A stretch of DNA of 7,474 nt from an uncultured Saprospiraceae bacterium (GTDB taxonomy: Bacteria > Bacteroidota > Bacteroidia > Chitinophagales > Saprospiraceae), in the NCBI GenBank assembly GCA_938033975.1, contig CALHKJ010000473.1, positions 1-7,474 on the forward strand, written 5' to 3'. Position 1 is the stretch's first letter. The number at the start of each line of letters is the position of its first letter. Positions 1 through 6,446 of this stretch are shown here, one piece after another. A program made the position numbers and the translations under genes. Below the pieces are notes generated by a model that saw only the letters and a program-made list of their open reading frames with translations, did not search any database and was not told where the DNA came from.

Positions 1-369
1 ACCGATAAGTAAGGTGAGTTTGATATCCTTGATTTCACTCAATATCTTATGGTGCCAAAGGGGTGCACATTCTTTTCTAGGAGATAAATCGCCTGACTTG
101 CCTTTTCCAGGATAACAAAAACTCATAGGAAGGATAGCAAAGATATCCGGGTTGTAAAAAGTACTTTCATCTACATCAAGCCAATCTCGTAGGCGCTCAC
201 CGCTTTTGTCGTCCCAGGGTTTGCCAGTTTTATGCACAATACTTCCTGGTGCTTGCCCGATTATAACAAACTTACTCTTCGGCGTAGCAGATAAAACTGG
301 ATTGACTCCATGCTCTAGATGTGGTAAGCATACTGTGCAATTTCTGGCTTCCGATAAGATTTTATGCAT
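1..369 (-). CDS. Uracil-DNA glycosylase family protein, N-terminal 123 codons (3' end outside window)
   Basis: Base-excision-repair enzyme of the uracil-DNA glycosylase superfamily, expected to act on uracil in DNA in the cytoplasm. The visible protein begins MHKILSEARNCTVC and carries the glycosylase water-activating/uracil-pocket motif GQAPG at residues 38-42, then HKTGKPWDDKSGERLRDWL (46-64), and a PMSFCYPGKGKSGD block (81-94) followed by PRKECAPLWH (97-106); it ends at LLIG, just short of the second half of the domain. This pattern is that of the 'uracil-DNA glycosylase family protein' group common in proteobacteria and Bacteroidota rather than classical Ung. Cysteines 11, 14, 85 and 101 have the spacing of the four 4Fe-4S ligands in family 4 enzymes, so an iron-sulfur cluster is likely (inference). 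The ATG at 369 is the first possible start: an in-frame TGA lies two codons upstream. The gene is divergent from the aminotransferase. The catalytic C-terminal motif cannot be checked because the gene leaves the window. Confidence 0.88.
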   Translation of the reverse strand, partial: MHKILSEARNCTVCLPHLEHGVNPVLSATPKSKFVIIGQAPGSIVHKTGKPWDDKSGERLRDWLDVDESTFYNPDIFAILPMSFCYPGKGKSGDLSPRKECAPLWHHKILSEIKDIKLTLLIG

Positions 370-645
370 GTCTCAAGATAGAAAAAAATGGTGGTTGTGC
401 CTCAGTGAATTTGGAAGGCTTGTTTTTGCTAAGAATACCTCCCTGATTCTAATATCATCTTTTTCCTAAAGTCAAAAGATGCTTTATAATCTTCCTTCCA
501 CCCTAAGATGGAGCGGAAGTTTAAATACGAAATTGTTTTTGCTAAGGATTGAACTTTGTTTTCGCTGAATGGAAACTATGAATGCTTGAAAACATCAGTT
601 TTTATTGAAATAAGCTTCAGCTCCGGCAAAAGGCGCAGGCTGTGC

Positions 646-702
646 CCGACTTCTGGCGGGGAAGAATTTCAATCCGGCGACTGGCGGAGTAGTAAATTCA
701 GG
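646..702. repeat. Imperfect tandem duplication in a GC-rich intergenic block; candidate dispersed repeat
   Basis: Two adjacent units of about 28 and 29 bp align: 646-673 (CCGACTTCTGGCGGGGAAG, then AATTTCAAT) and 674-702 (CCGGCGACTGGCGGAGTAG, then TAAATTCAGG). They share the core CTGGCGG followed by a purine-rich stretch and an AATTTCA/AAATTCA end. A more degenerate relative (CTCCGGCAAAAGGCGCAGG) lies just upstream at 621-639. Small inverted elements are present, such as CTTC/GAAG around 650-664 and GAATTT/AAATTC at 664-669 and 694-699, but no long stem. The block contrasts with the AT-rich flanks, which suggests an inserted or dispersed element rather than a conserved regulator. Whether it recurs elsewhere in the genome cannot be seen from this window. 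Confidence 0.4.
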
Positions 703-781
703 GAGGGCCAAAACTGCAAGCAATTTACCCAATTTGCTATTTTTTTGCTTCTTGAAAGATACTGACACGAAATTTTGTGCC

Positions 782-789
782 TACCTTGC
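782..789 (+). promoter_or_regulatory. Candidate Bacteroidota -7 element for the aminotransferase gene
   Basis: TACCTTGC at 782-789 is close to the Bacteroidota -7 consensus TAnnTTTG (one T short). It would place the transcription start about 25 bp before the ATG at 819. No convincing TTG-type -33 box sits at the usual spacing; the nearest TTG (752-754) is too far away. No Shine-Dalgarno sequence precedes the ATG, as is usual in this phylum. Confidence 0.35.
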
Positions 790-818
790 GGAATTATTTT
801 AGAAATTAGATTACAGCA

Positions 819-2006
819 ATGTTATTACCGTCTGAAAGGGCCAAAGATATCGGAGCTTCTCCGATAAGAAGTTTATTGCCACACGCTTATGAAGCGAAAA
901 AGAATGGGAAACATATTTTTCATTTGAATATAGGTCAGCCCGATATCGCGACTCCAACTAACGCATTAGAAAGAGTTGCAAACTTAAAAGAATCGATTGT
1001 CAGTTACGGTCCATCCGAAGGTCTCCCTGCTTTGAGAACCAAGGTGGCAGAATATTATGATAAATTTGATGCAGATATAGATCAAGAAAATGTTTACGTT
1101 ACTACCGGCGCATCAGAAGCAATCCTTTTTACCCTTTTGGCAACATGTGACAACCACGATGAAGTGATTATTCCTGAGCCCTTTTATGCAAACTACCTTG
1201 GTTTTGCACATTTGACGAATGTCAATATTGTCCCAATAACCACTGATTTAGAATCAAAGTTTTCTTTACCAGCGCCAAGTGAGTTTGAAAAGCTGGTAAC
1301 CAGTAAAACCAAAGCAATATTTCTTTGCAATCCTACCAACCCAACAGGTCAGATGTACACAGCTGCGCAATTGGAAGAGCTGATGGCCATTGTCAAAAAG
1401 TATAACTTGTATTTAATTGTTGACGAGGTATACAGAGAGTTTTGTTATGATCATGCCTTTACCTCAGTGCTGTCTTTCAAAGGAGTAGATGAGCACGTTG
1501 TTGTGATTGATTCTATCTCAAAAGTATTTAGTTCTTGTGGAGCTAGAGTAGGATATTTGATTAGTAAGAATGAATCATTTTTGCAAGCAGTTAACAAGTA
1601 TGCTCAATTAAGATTATGTCCGCCATATTTTGGTCAGCAATTGGCTTTGGCCTGCTATGACGAAGCGGATAAGTATATAGCTGAAGCAAAAGAAGAATAT
1701 ATGCTCAGGAGGGAAGAGTTATATGCGCAGCTCAATAGTATTCCAAATGTAAAGTGTTATAAGCCGATGGCCGCTTTTTATAATATTGCAGAATTGCCAG
1801 TCGATGATGCTGAAAAATTTTGTAAGTGGTTGTTGACAGATTTTGAATATAAAGGAAGTACCGTTATGCTAGCTCCCGCAAATGGGTTTTACTTTACCAA
1901 AAATCTAGGCAAGCAACAAGTAAGGATTGCTTACATTTTGAATCGAGAGGATTTGAAATCAGCTATGGAATGTTTGAAGGTGGCTTTGGAGCAGTATCCT
2001 GGTTAA
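819..2006 (+). CDS. Pyridoxal phosphate-dependent aminotransferase, class I/II (aspartate aminotransferase-like)
   Basis: Complete 395-residue cytoplasmic aminotransferase of fold type I, the normal length for the family. It transfers an amino group between an amino acid and a 2-oxo acid using PLP. Visible landmarks, in order: substrate-loop NIGQPD (37-42); YGPSEGLPALR (63-73); phosphate-binding TTGASEAI (95-102); NPTNPTG (171-177) with Asn174 expected to contact the PLP ring oxygen; DEVY (202-205) with Asp202 for the pyridine nitrogen and Tyr205; SISK (232-235) with Lys235 as the Schiff-base lysine; Arg243 in GARVGY for the cofactor phosphate; and Arg369 in QVRIAY for the substrate carboxylate. 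All key residues are present, so it should be active. The actual substrate (aspartate, aromatic, branched or other) cannot be told from sequence alone. The start ATG at 819 gives MLLPSERAKDIGASPIR, a typical N-terminus. Its TAA overlaps the stop of the convergent gene by 4 bp. Confidence 0.93.
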   Translation: MLLPSERAKDIGASPIRSLLPHAYEAKKNGKHIFHLNIGQPDIATPTNALERVANLKESIVSYGPSEGLPALRTKVAEYYDKFDADIDQENVYVTTGASEAILFTLLATCDNHDEVIIPEPFYANYLGFAHLTNVNIVPITTDLESKFSLPAPSEFEKLVTSKTKAIFLCNPTNPTGQMYTAAQLEELMAIVKKYNLYLIVDEVYREFCYDHAFTSVLSFKGVDEHVVVIDSISKVFSSCGARVGYLISKNESFLQAVNKYAQLRLCPPYFGQQLALACYDEADKYIAEAKEEYMLRREELYAQLNSIPNVKCYKPMAAFYNIAELPVDDAEKFCKWLLTDFEYKGSTVMLAPANGFYFTKNLGKQQVRIAYILNREDLKSAMECLKVALEQYPG

Positions 2007-3295
2007 TTGTCAATGATCACTCTGTATAAGAGTATTTTTTCATCTTTATTATCAGTTTCCGTTGGTTTCTCAATCGTTGCCCCAATTATAAGTCGGTTGG
2101 AGTGATCTAATTTAGATAACACGTACATCTCTGTGCTTCCTGGAAGATCTAAATCAAGATTTTCAATACAAGAAGTATCAAAGCCATTTCCTGTTGATGG
2201 GATTTTATAAGTAAATATTGTTTTGGAATTTTGGCTTCCGCAAATGAATAAATCGTCCAACAAGTGAAGATCTGCATCAGTGTATATTGTACCTCGAGCA
2301 TAAATATCCATGTCATCTCTTAGGTCTATTTTCATGATTCCACCCGCGCCAAATTTTTTGTTCAACACACCAATGCTATTATATTTTAAGATGAAAATAC
2401 TATCAGTTGCACTAAATCCTGATAGATATATTGATTCATTATCTATGGCCAATCCCTTGTTGATGATTTCGTGACCCTTTGTGATCACAGGTTCACTGCA
2501 GCCATTTTTGGCAAAGCTATTAATTTTTGAACCTTGATTATCGAGCATACAAATGAGCAGATCAATGTATGAGCCGTCACTAAATTCCATCACTTGTACC
2601 ATATTATTCTCATGTCTATCTAAGATTTTAGTACTTGTACTTTTTGAGTGAGAATATTTTAACAAACCATTTTCTCCATAGTTTTTATGCAGTTGGCCTG
2701 TGGAATCAAATTTCATTAAAATTGAATAATTAGAGTTGTCTTTAAAGTCAACATCACCACAGATATAAATTTCGTTTTTGGAATGAGCATATAGATCATT
2801 GATTTGGATTTGCTCAGCATCTTCTATTTTGAATGTTGCCATGCCTTCAGTGCCAAAATTTGAATCAGGCTTACCTTCTAAACTGTATTTAGTTATGTGA
2901 AATTTATCTTTCATATAACCTAGAGGCGTAGCGACATACAAAGAGCCATCTATCAACTCGAGCTCTCCATATATCCAACTGTATCTTGTGTTGAAAGTTG
3001 AAGTGACAACACCATCAGTGCCAAAACTGAGATCTCGTGATCCATCTTCTTTGTATTTGGTCAACATGTAGGTATGTTCTGGTGTAGGAAATTTGTAAGT
3101 ATCAGATAATACAATAATTTCATTTTCGTCAGTAATAACGGCTGATCGAAATTGAGCATTGTCATAAGTCTTGTCTATTACTATTCCGCCCTTGCCAAAG
3201 CTTTGGTCGAGATACATTTCTTGTGCTGTTCCATGAAAGATCCCTGCCAAAAGAAGTAATAGAATCAATGATAATTTTGAATTCCGATTTTTCAT
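2003..3295 (-). CDS. Secreted delta-60 repeat protein
   Basis: A 430-residue exported protein built of delta-60 repeats, units of about 55-60 residues thought to form a beta-propeller-like fold; the function is unknown. Residues 1-25 are a signal peptide: a basic start (MKNRNSK), a leucine-rich core (8-20) and a likely cleavage near GTAQ/E. The repeat signature (D/N)xSFGxxG recurs at residues 31-37 (QSFGKGG), 89-95 (LSFGTDG), 145-151 (SNFGTEG), 204-210 (KNYGENG), 259-265 (NSFAKNG) and 313-319 (KKFGAGG), with a worn seventh copy near 371. The conserved aromatic spacing is 54-59. Between signatures are motifs such as Y-LTKY/ITKY/ILMKFD-S-G. No type IX sorting domain or transmembrane anchor follows the repeats; the protein ends IIDN. 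The ATG (3295-3293) touches the TAG of the methyltransferase gene directly, which suggests coupled translation. Its TAA lies in the palindrome TTAA shared with the convergent aminotransferase stop. Confidence 0.85.
   Translation of the reverse strand: MKNRNSKLSLILLLLLAGIFHGTAQEMYLDQSFGKGGIVIDKTYDNAQFRSAVITDENEIIVLSDTYKFPTPEHTYMLTKYKEDGSRDLSFGTDGVVTSTFNTRYSWIYGELELIDGSLYVATPLGYMKDKFHITKYSLEGKPDSNFGTEGMATFKIEDAEQIQINDLYAHSKNEIYICGDVDFKDNSNYSILMKFDSTGQLHKNYGENGLLKYSHSKSTSTKILDRHENNMVQVMEFSDGSYIDLLICMLDNQGSKINSFAKNGCSEPVITKGHEIINKGLAIDNESIYLSGFSATDSIFILKYNSIGVLNKKFGAGGIMKIDLRDDMDIYARGTIYTDADLHLLDDLFICGSQNSKTIFTYKIPSTGNGFDTSCIENLDLDLPGSTEMYVLSKLDHSNRLIIGATIEKPTETDNKDEKILLYRVIIDN
2019..2040 (+). 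terminator. Possible intrinsic terminator of the aminotransferase gene, lying inside the opposite gene
   Basis: Twelve bases after the aminotransferase stop, ACTCT (2019-2023), loop GTATA, and AGAGT (2029-2033) form a perfect 5-bp stem. It is followed by one A and six T (2035-2040) on the plus strand. The stem is short and only two of its pairs are G-C, so the case rests mainly on the position and the T-run. The element lies within the last codons of the minus-strand delta-60 gene. Confidence 0.38.
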
Positions 3296-4456
3296 CTATT
3301 GTTCTTCTTTATTTTTTCCTTTACGACTTCCTCGATACAATTCAAATTTATTGAAACGGCATTCTAAAGGGCCATTGAATAGTTTGATTTTTTTGGAGGG
3401 TCTAAGGCCTACAAATTTCAAGGCTCTTAGATTGGCGCTTATTACCCATGCGTCAGAACCGTTGTATTTATGTTTAAGATGTGTTCCGAATTCGCCATAC
3501 AATTCGTTCATGTCTTCATCTTCTTCAAGACGTTCGCCATAGGGTGGGTTCATAATGATGTGAGCAGGTTCATCAAATTCTGGAGTGTCCAAGAAATTTT
3601 GTTTTTTGATTTCTATGAAATCACGAACTCCAGCTCTCTCAGCGTTTTCATGTGTGATACTGTTTGCTTTTGGATCTTTGTCCCAGCAGTATAATATTGG
3701 CCCTTCCTTTTTCTCATGGGCAGTAGCTTCTTCTTTTATTTTTGAATAAAGCTCATCGTCGAAGTCGTCCCAGTATTGAAAGGTAAAGTGGCGGAATTTG
3801 CCTGGAGCGATATTATAAGCCATCAAAGCGGCCTCAATCGGTATAGTGCCAGAACCACACATCGGGTCGATAAATCTGGTTTTTTGATCCCAGCCTGATA
3901 ATTTCACCAAGCCTGCTGCAAGTACCTCACTGAGCGGAGCGAATACTTGTTTTCTTTTGTATCCTCTTTTACCCATCGAGGTGCCGGTGCTATCTAATGA
4001 AACTGTGCATAATGTATCTGAAACATGAATAGAGATTCTAAGATCGGGTTCTTCTGTATCGATAGAAGGACGCTCGCCAGTTCGATCTCTGAATTGATCG
4101 ACGATGGCATCTTTAGCTTTTAGTGCAACATACTTAGAGTGATTAAAAATCTCACCATTGATGGTAGCATCTATCGCAAAGGTTTTGTCATTATTGAGAT
4201 ATTCGTCCCAATCTATTTTTTGAATTTCACGATACAGTTCGTTTTCATTTCTGACTTTAAACTGTTCGATAGGCATTAGGATTTTTATCGCTGTACGCAA
4301 ATGATAGTTTGCCTTGTACATAATCCTTTTGTTGCCAGAGAAAGCAACTGCCCTATTTAATTTGACAATATCTTTAGCACCAATCTCTTCCAGTTCTTGC
4401 ATTACCATTTCCTCGAATCCGAAGAGGGTTTTTGCAATCATATCATAATACCCCAA
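3296..4456 (-). CDS. THUMP domain-containing class I SAM-dependent RNA methyltransferase (RlmL-N/Trm14-type guanine-N2 methyltransferase)
   Basis: Cytoplasmic RNA methyltransferase of about the usual family length (386 codons). It is expected to transfer methyl from SAM to the N2 of a guanine in rRNA, as in the RlmL N-terminal half, or in tRNA, as in Trm14. Residues 6-45 are the N-terminal ferredoxin-like part (MIAKTLFGFEEMVMQEL), and about 50-155 the THUMP RNA-binding domain. GKRGYKRKQ (162-170) is the family linker motif. The Rossmann methyltransferase follows, with the SAM motif I region DPMCGSGT (197-204), an acidic SAM-contact residue around D259 (WDKDP) and motif IV NPPYGERL (303-310), whose Asn-Pro-Pro-Tyr is typical of amino-group methylation. 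The tail is basic (RGSRKGKNK). The start is uncertain: TTG at 4456 gives LGYYDMIAKT, while ATG at 4441 begins at the conserved MIAKT. I give the longer form because relatives usually have a few residues before MIAKT. It follows the protease gene by 10 bp and abuts the delta-60 gene. Confidence 0.9.
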   Translation of the reverse strand: MGYYDMIAKTLFGFEEMVMQELEEIGAKDIVKLNRAVAFSGNKRIMYKANYHLRTAIKILMPIEQFKVRNENELYREIQKIDWDEYLNNDKTFAIDATINGEIFNHSKYVALKAKDAIVDQFRDRTGERPSIDTEEPDLRISIHVSDTLCTVSLDSTGTSMGKRGYKRKQVFAPLSEVLAAGLVKLSGWDQKTRFIDPMCGSGTIPIEAALMAYNIAPGKFRHFTFQYWDDFDDELYSKIKEEATAHEKKEGPILYCWDKDPKANSITHENAERAGVRDFIEIKKQNFLDTPEFDEPAHIIMNPPYGERLEEDEDMNELYGEFGTHLKHKYNGSDAWVISANLRALKFVGLRPSKKIKLFNGPLECRFNKFELYRGSRKGKNKEEQ

Positions 4457-4466
4457 GCCAATTGTT

Positions 4467-5639
4467 TTAGTTCAGAGATGAAGCCAAACGGAGATTTACC
4501 TGTTTGAATTCATTCCTTCGGTTAAACTTGACGCTTATTTCGTCGCCAATGGAAAATTTTTCCAAGGCTAAAATTAAGTCATTATTTGACTTTATCTTGT
4601 ATTGATTGATTTGAACTATCACATCACCCGGAATTAATTTTCCAGAGCTGCTTCTTTTTACACCAACTAGGCCTGCTTTTTCTGCAGGAGTACCTGGATT
4701 TACCTCCTTGATCATAGATCCTGCGGAAGAATGATATTGCTGGGGGAGAAGCTCTATGCCGATGATAGGCCTTCTCACCTCGCCATATTTCAAGAGATCT
4801 GGCACGACCCATTTCACTACGTCAATAGGAATTGAGAAGCCTATTCCAGCAGAAGCACCTGATGGGCTATAAATAGCAGTATTCACACCTATCACTCTTC
4901 CTGAAGAGTCGAGTAGTGGTCCTCCTGAGTTGCCAGGATTAATAGCTGCATCTGTTTGTATTACCCCTTTTATAATTCTGCCATTGTTGGCTTTAATTTC
5001 TCTACCTACGGCGCTGATGATTCCCGTTGTCAAACTTTGATCAAGTCCAAATGGATTACCAATTGCGAAAACTGATTGTCCAACTCGAAGCGGATTGGAG
5101 TTGCCGACAGGCATAGGCCTCAGAGATTTGCCCGGAGCGATAATACGTAAAACTGCCAAATCTTTATTTGGCTCAACACCAACTACACTCGCTTCAAATG
5201 ATGATTGATCCGCTAAGGTCACTGTGAATTTGCTGCTTCCTTCTATTACATGAAAGTTTGTCACTATGTGACCCATGTCATCCCAAATAAACCCAGTACC
5301 GGATCCCTTTGGAATCTCATAAATATTCATGCTGTATCTGTCCTGCTGGAATGTCGAAGTTGTAATAAACACAACGGAAGATGCTGATCTTTCAAATAAG
5401 GCAATAGTCGCTTCTTCTTGATTGGCAAAGGCAGCCGAAATGTCGTTATATCCAATATCTTGATTGGCAATAGATTTATCATTTGCGTTGTCCTCTTCTT
5501 CCTTGTTTTCGAAAGATCCCTTCAAAGTATAGTCTTGATGCTGAGACTCTGTGGATTCTTCCTTAAAGCTATTACCAAAGTAAAATCCTAATCCTACTAA
5601 AAGTAGGGCAGCAATAATAGTGTAGGCCTTCATTTGCAT
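4467..5639 (-). CDS. Membrane-anchored Deg/HtrA-type serine protease with one PDZ domain
   Basis: S1C-family trypsin-like protease for envelope protein quality control, 390 residues. Residues 5-22 form a hydrophobic N-terminal segment, read as an anchor or uncleaved signal with the rest outside the inner membrane. A charged, low-complexity linker follows (26-60). The protease domain spans about 75-285 with a full triad: His130 in TNFHV, Asp160 in NKDLAVL and Ser238 in GNSGGP (236-241), plus the oxyanion-side IQTDAAINPG. One PDZ domain occupies about 288-388 (RRPIIGIELLP ... GDVIVQINQYKI). DegP/DegQ have two PDZ domains; this resembles DegS-type architecture. The PDZ insertion VKRSSSGKLIPGD (327-339) recalls cyanobacterial and chloroplast Deg1 proteases. 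Two in-frame ATGs compete as the start (5639 and 5633); the second gives MKAYTIIAALLL, also a normal export start. First gene of a likely three-gene unit with the methyltransferase and delta-60 genes. Confidence 0.92.
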   Translation of the reverse strand: MQMKAYTIIAALLLVGLGFYFGNSFKEESTESQHQDYTLKGSFENKEEEDNANDKSIANQDIGYNDISAAFANQEEATIALFERSASSVVFITTSTFQQDRYSMNIYEIPKGSGTGFIWDDMGHIVTNFHVIEGSSKFTVTLADQSSFEASVVGVEPNKDLAVLRIIAPGKSLRPMPVGNSNPLRVGQSVFAIGNPFGLDQSLTTGIISAVGREIKANNGRIIKGVIQTDAAINPGNSGGPLLDSSGRVIGVNTAIYSPSGASAGIGFSIPIDVVKWVVPDLLKYGEVRRPIIGIELLPQQYHSSAGSMIKEVNPGTPAEKAGLVGVKRSSSGKLIPGDVIVQINQYKIKSNNDLILALEKFSIGDEISVKFNRRNEFKQVNLRLASSLN

Positions 5640-5670
5640 AAATTTTATCTGTTAACGATTGGCTATTGCA

Positions 5671-5678
5671 CAAAGTTA
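5671..5678 (-). promoter_or_regulatory. Candidate Bacteroidota -7 promoter box for the protease-led operon
   Basis: Read on the minus strand, 5678-5671 is TAACTTTG, an exact match to the Bacteroidota -7 consensus TAnnTTTG. It lies in the 64-bp gap after the DUF4468 gene and 31 bp before the protease ATG at 5639, leaving a short leader. No TTTG-type -33 box is seen at the expected distance upstream, so support comes from the -7 match and its position. Confidence 0.5.
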
Positions 5679-5703
5679 TGCATTTGTGTATTTTTCTTTT
5701 ATG

Positions 5704-6249
5704 CTACCATTGAGATTTAGATATATTCGCCTTAATTGAGCTTTTGTACTCATCTAATAAACCATACAGTTGATCTACTGCTGTACATTTTAATAAATTC
5801 CATCTTTTGTCTGTAATGAAAAGACAATCATTTGGCAGACAATTATAAGCAGCTATATCATTAGCGCAACTGCAGGAAGAGTCTTCTGAGATAATAAAGA
5901 TGCAATCGGTATAAGTAACAGACATTCTATATTTGCCATCCTTCATTTCCATTTTTACATTAAAGAAAAAGAAATTGCCGCCGCCAATTACAGTTCTTAC
6001 TCTTGTTTCTAATTCCCAAATTAAAACACCTGCACTATAGTCTTCGTATTTTGTTATTTCTGTAGGATTTTTTACATAGTCGGCAGAAGATAAAAGGACA
6101 GCATTATATATTTCAGCCTTTGAATAATCACCAACTTCTACTACCTCAGATATCTCAAAATTATGAATTGCATTGGTAGGAATATCGCAATCTTGACCGT
6201 GTAAAAATGAAGTGCACAAAAAACTTAAAATGAAAATCAAGTACTTCAT
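5704..6249 (-). CDS. Secreted DUF4468 (TBP-like fold) domain protein with a cysteine-rich C-terminal part
   Basis: A 181-residue exported protein. Residues 1-18 are a signal peptide (MKYLIFILSFLCTSFLHG), probably cleaved before Gln19. Residues about 30-115 match the pattern of DUF4468, a Bacteroidota family predicted to have a TBP-like fold: a VVEVGDYSKAEIYNAVLLSSADY segment (36-58), then ITKYEDYSAGVLIWE (65-79), a central beta stretch with GGGNFFFF (89-96), and VKMEMKDGKYRMSVTYTD (98-115). The last 65 residues add six cysteines (116, 126, 128, 137, 142, 155), including CSC and CLPNDC, beyond what I recall of the plain domain; C12 lies in the signal peptide and C21 just after it. The molecular function of the family is unknown. 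No Shine-Dalgarno site or clear -7 box is visible before the ATG at 6249, so its promoter is not assigned. It lies upstream of the protease on the same strand, but the 64-bp gap has its own promoter candidate. Confidence 0.78.
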   Translation of the reverse strand: MKYLIFILSFLCTSFLHGQDCDIPTNAIHNFEISEVVEVGDYSKAEIYNAVLLSSADYVKNPTEITKYEDYSAGVLIWELETRVRTVIGGGNFFFFNVKMEMKDGKYRMSVTYTDCIFIISEDSSCSCANDIAAYNCLPNDCLFITDKRWNLLKCTAVDQLYGLLDEYKSSIKANISKSQW

Positions 6250-6446
6250 GGGAAGGCATTTATGATGGATTAATTCTTTGAATTGAATTTATGACATCTA
6301 AAAAGCTTATGCCATTTATTTTTCATTTTTAAACTTTCTTTAAGAGTATAATTCAAGTGCAGGCAAAATAAGTTTTATTTTTTGCTGGTAGAAGACAAGT
6401 ATTCAATAAAATTAAAAGATTCAAATTACAAACAACTATGAAGATA

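Larger units (their letters stand above)
370..818. other. 449-bp divergent intergenic spacer without a supported gene
   Basis: This spacer separates the two divergent genes and should hold promoters for both. Short open frames on the plus strand at 206-469 and 556-765 have no recognisable protein features, and the first lies antisense to the glycosylase gene, so neither is called. Two copies of the 14-mer TTGTTTTTGCTAAG occur at 420-433 and 533-546, extendable to 17 positions with one mismatch. From about 600 to 720 the sequence becomes clearly richer in G and C than its surroundings and includes an imperfect duplication (annotated separately). On the minus strand this block can be read as about 57 codons from a GTG at about 765 to a TGA at 595-597, ending ...PFAGAEAYFNKN, but the composition looks non-coding. 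No tRNA or structured RNA family is recognised. Confidence 0.6.

Noticed and set aside
206..469. Plus-strand open frame of 87 codons
   Set aside because: It runs mostly antisense to the well-supported glycosylase gene and then into the AT-rich spacer; no domain or signal is recognisable.
556..765. Plus-strand open frame of 69 codons
   Set aside because: It does not begin with ATG (TTT-rich context with a TTG start) and covers the GC-rich duplicated block; the protein shows no coherent features.
595..765. Minus-strand open stretch starting at a GTG, about 57 codons
   Set aside because: It is open, but its composition follows the GC-rich block and it has no recognised domain; it is kept only as an observation on the repeat.
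3351..3694. Two plus-strand open frames (3351-3542 and 3470-3694)
   Set aside because: Both are antisense to the methyltransferase gene, including its NPPY motif region, and are shadows of it.
4624..4812. Minus-strand open frame of 62 codons
   Set aside because: It is in another frame within the PDZ-coding part of the protease gene; a shadow.
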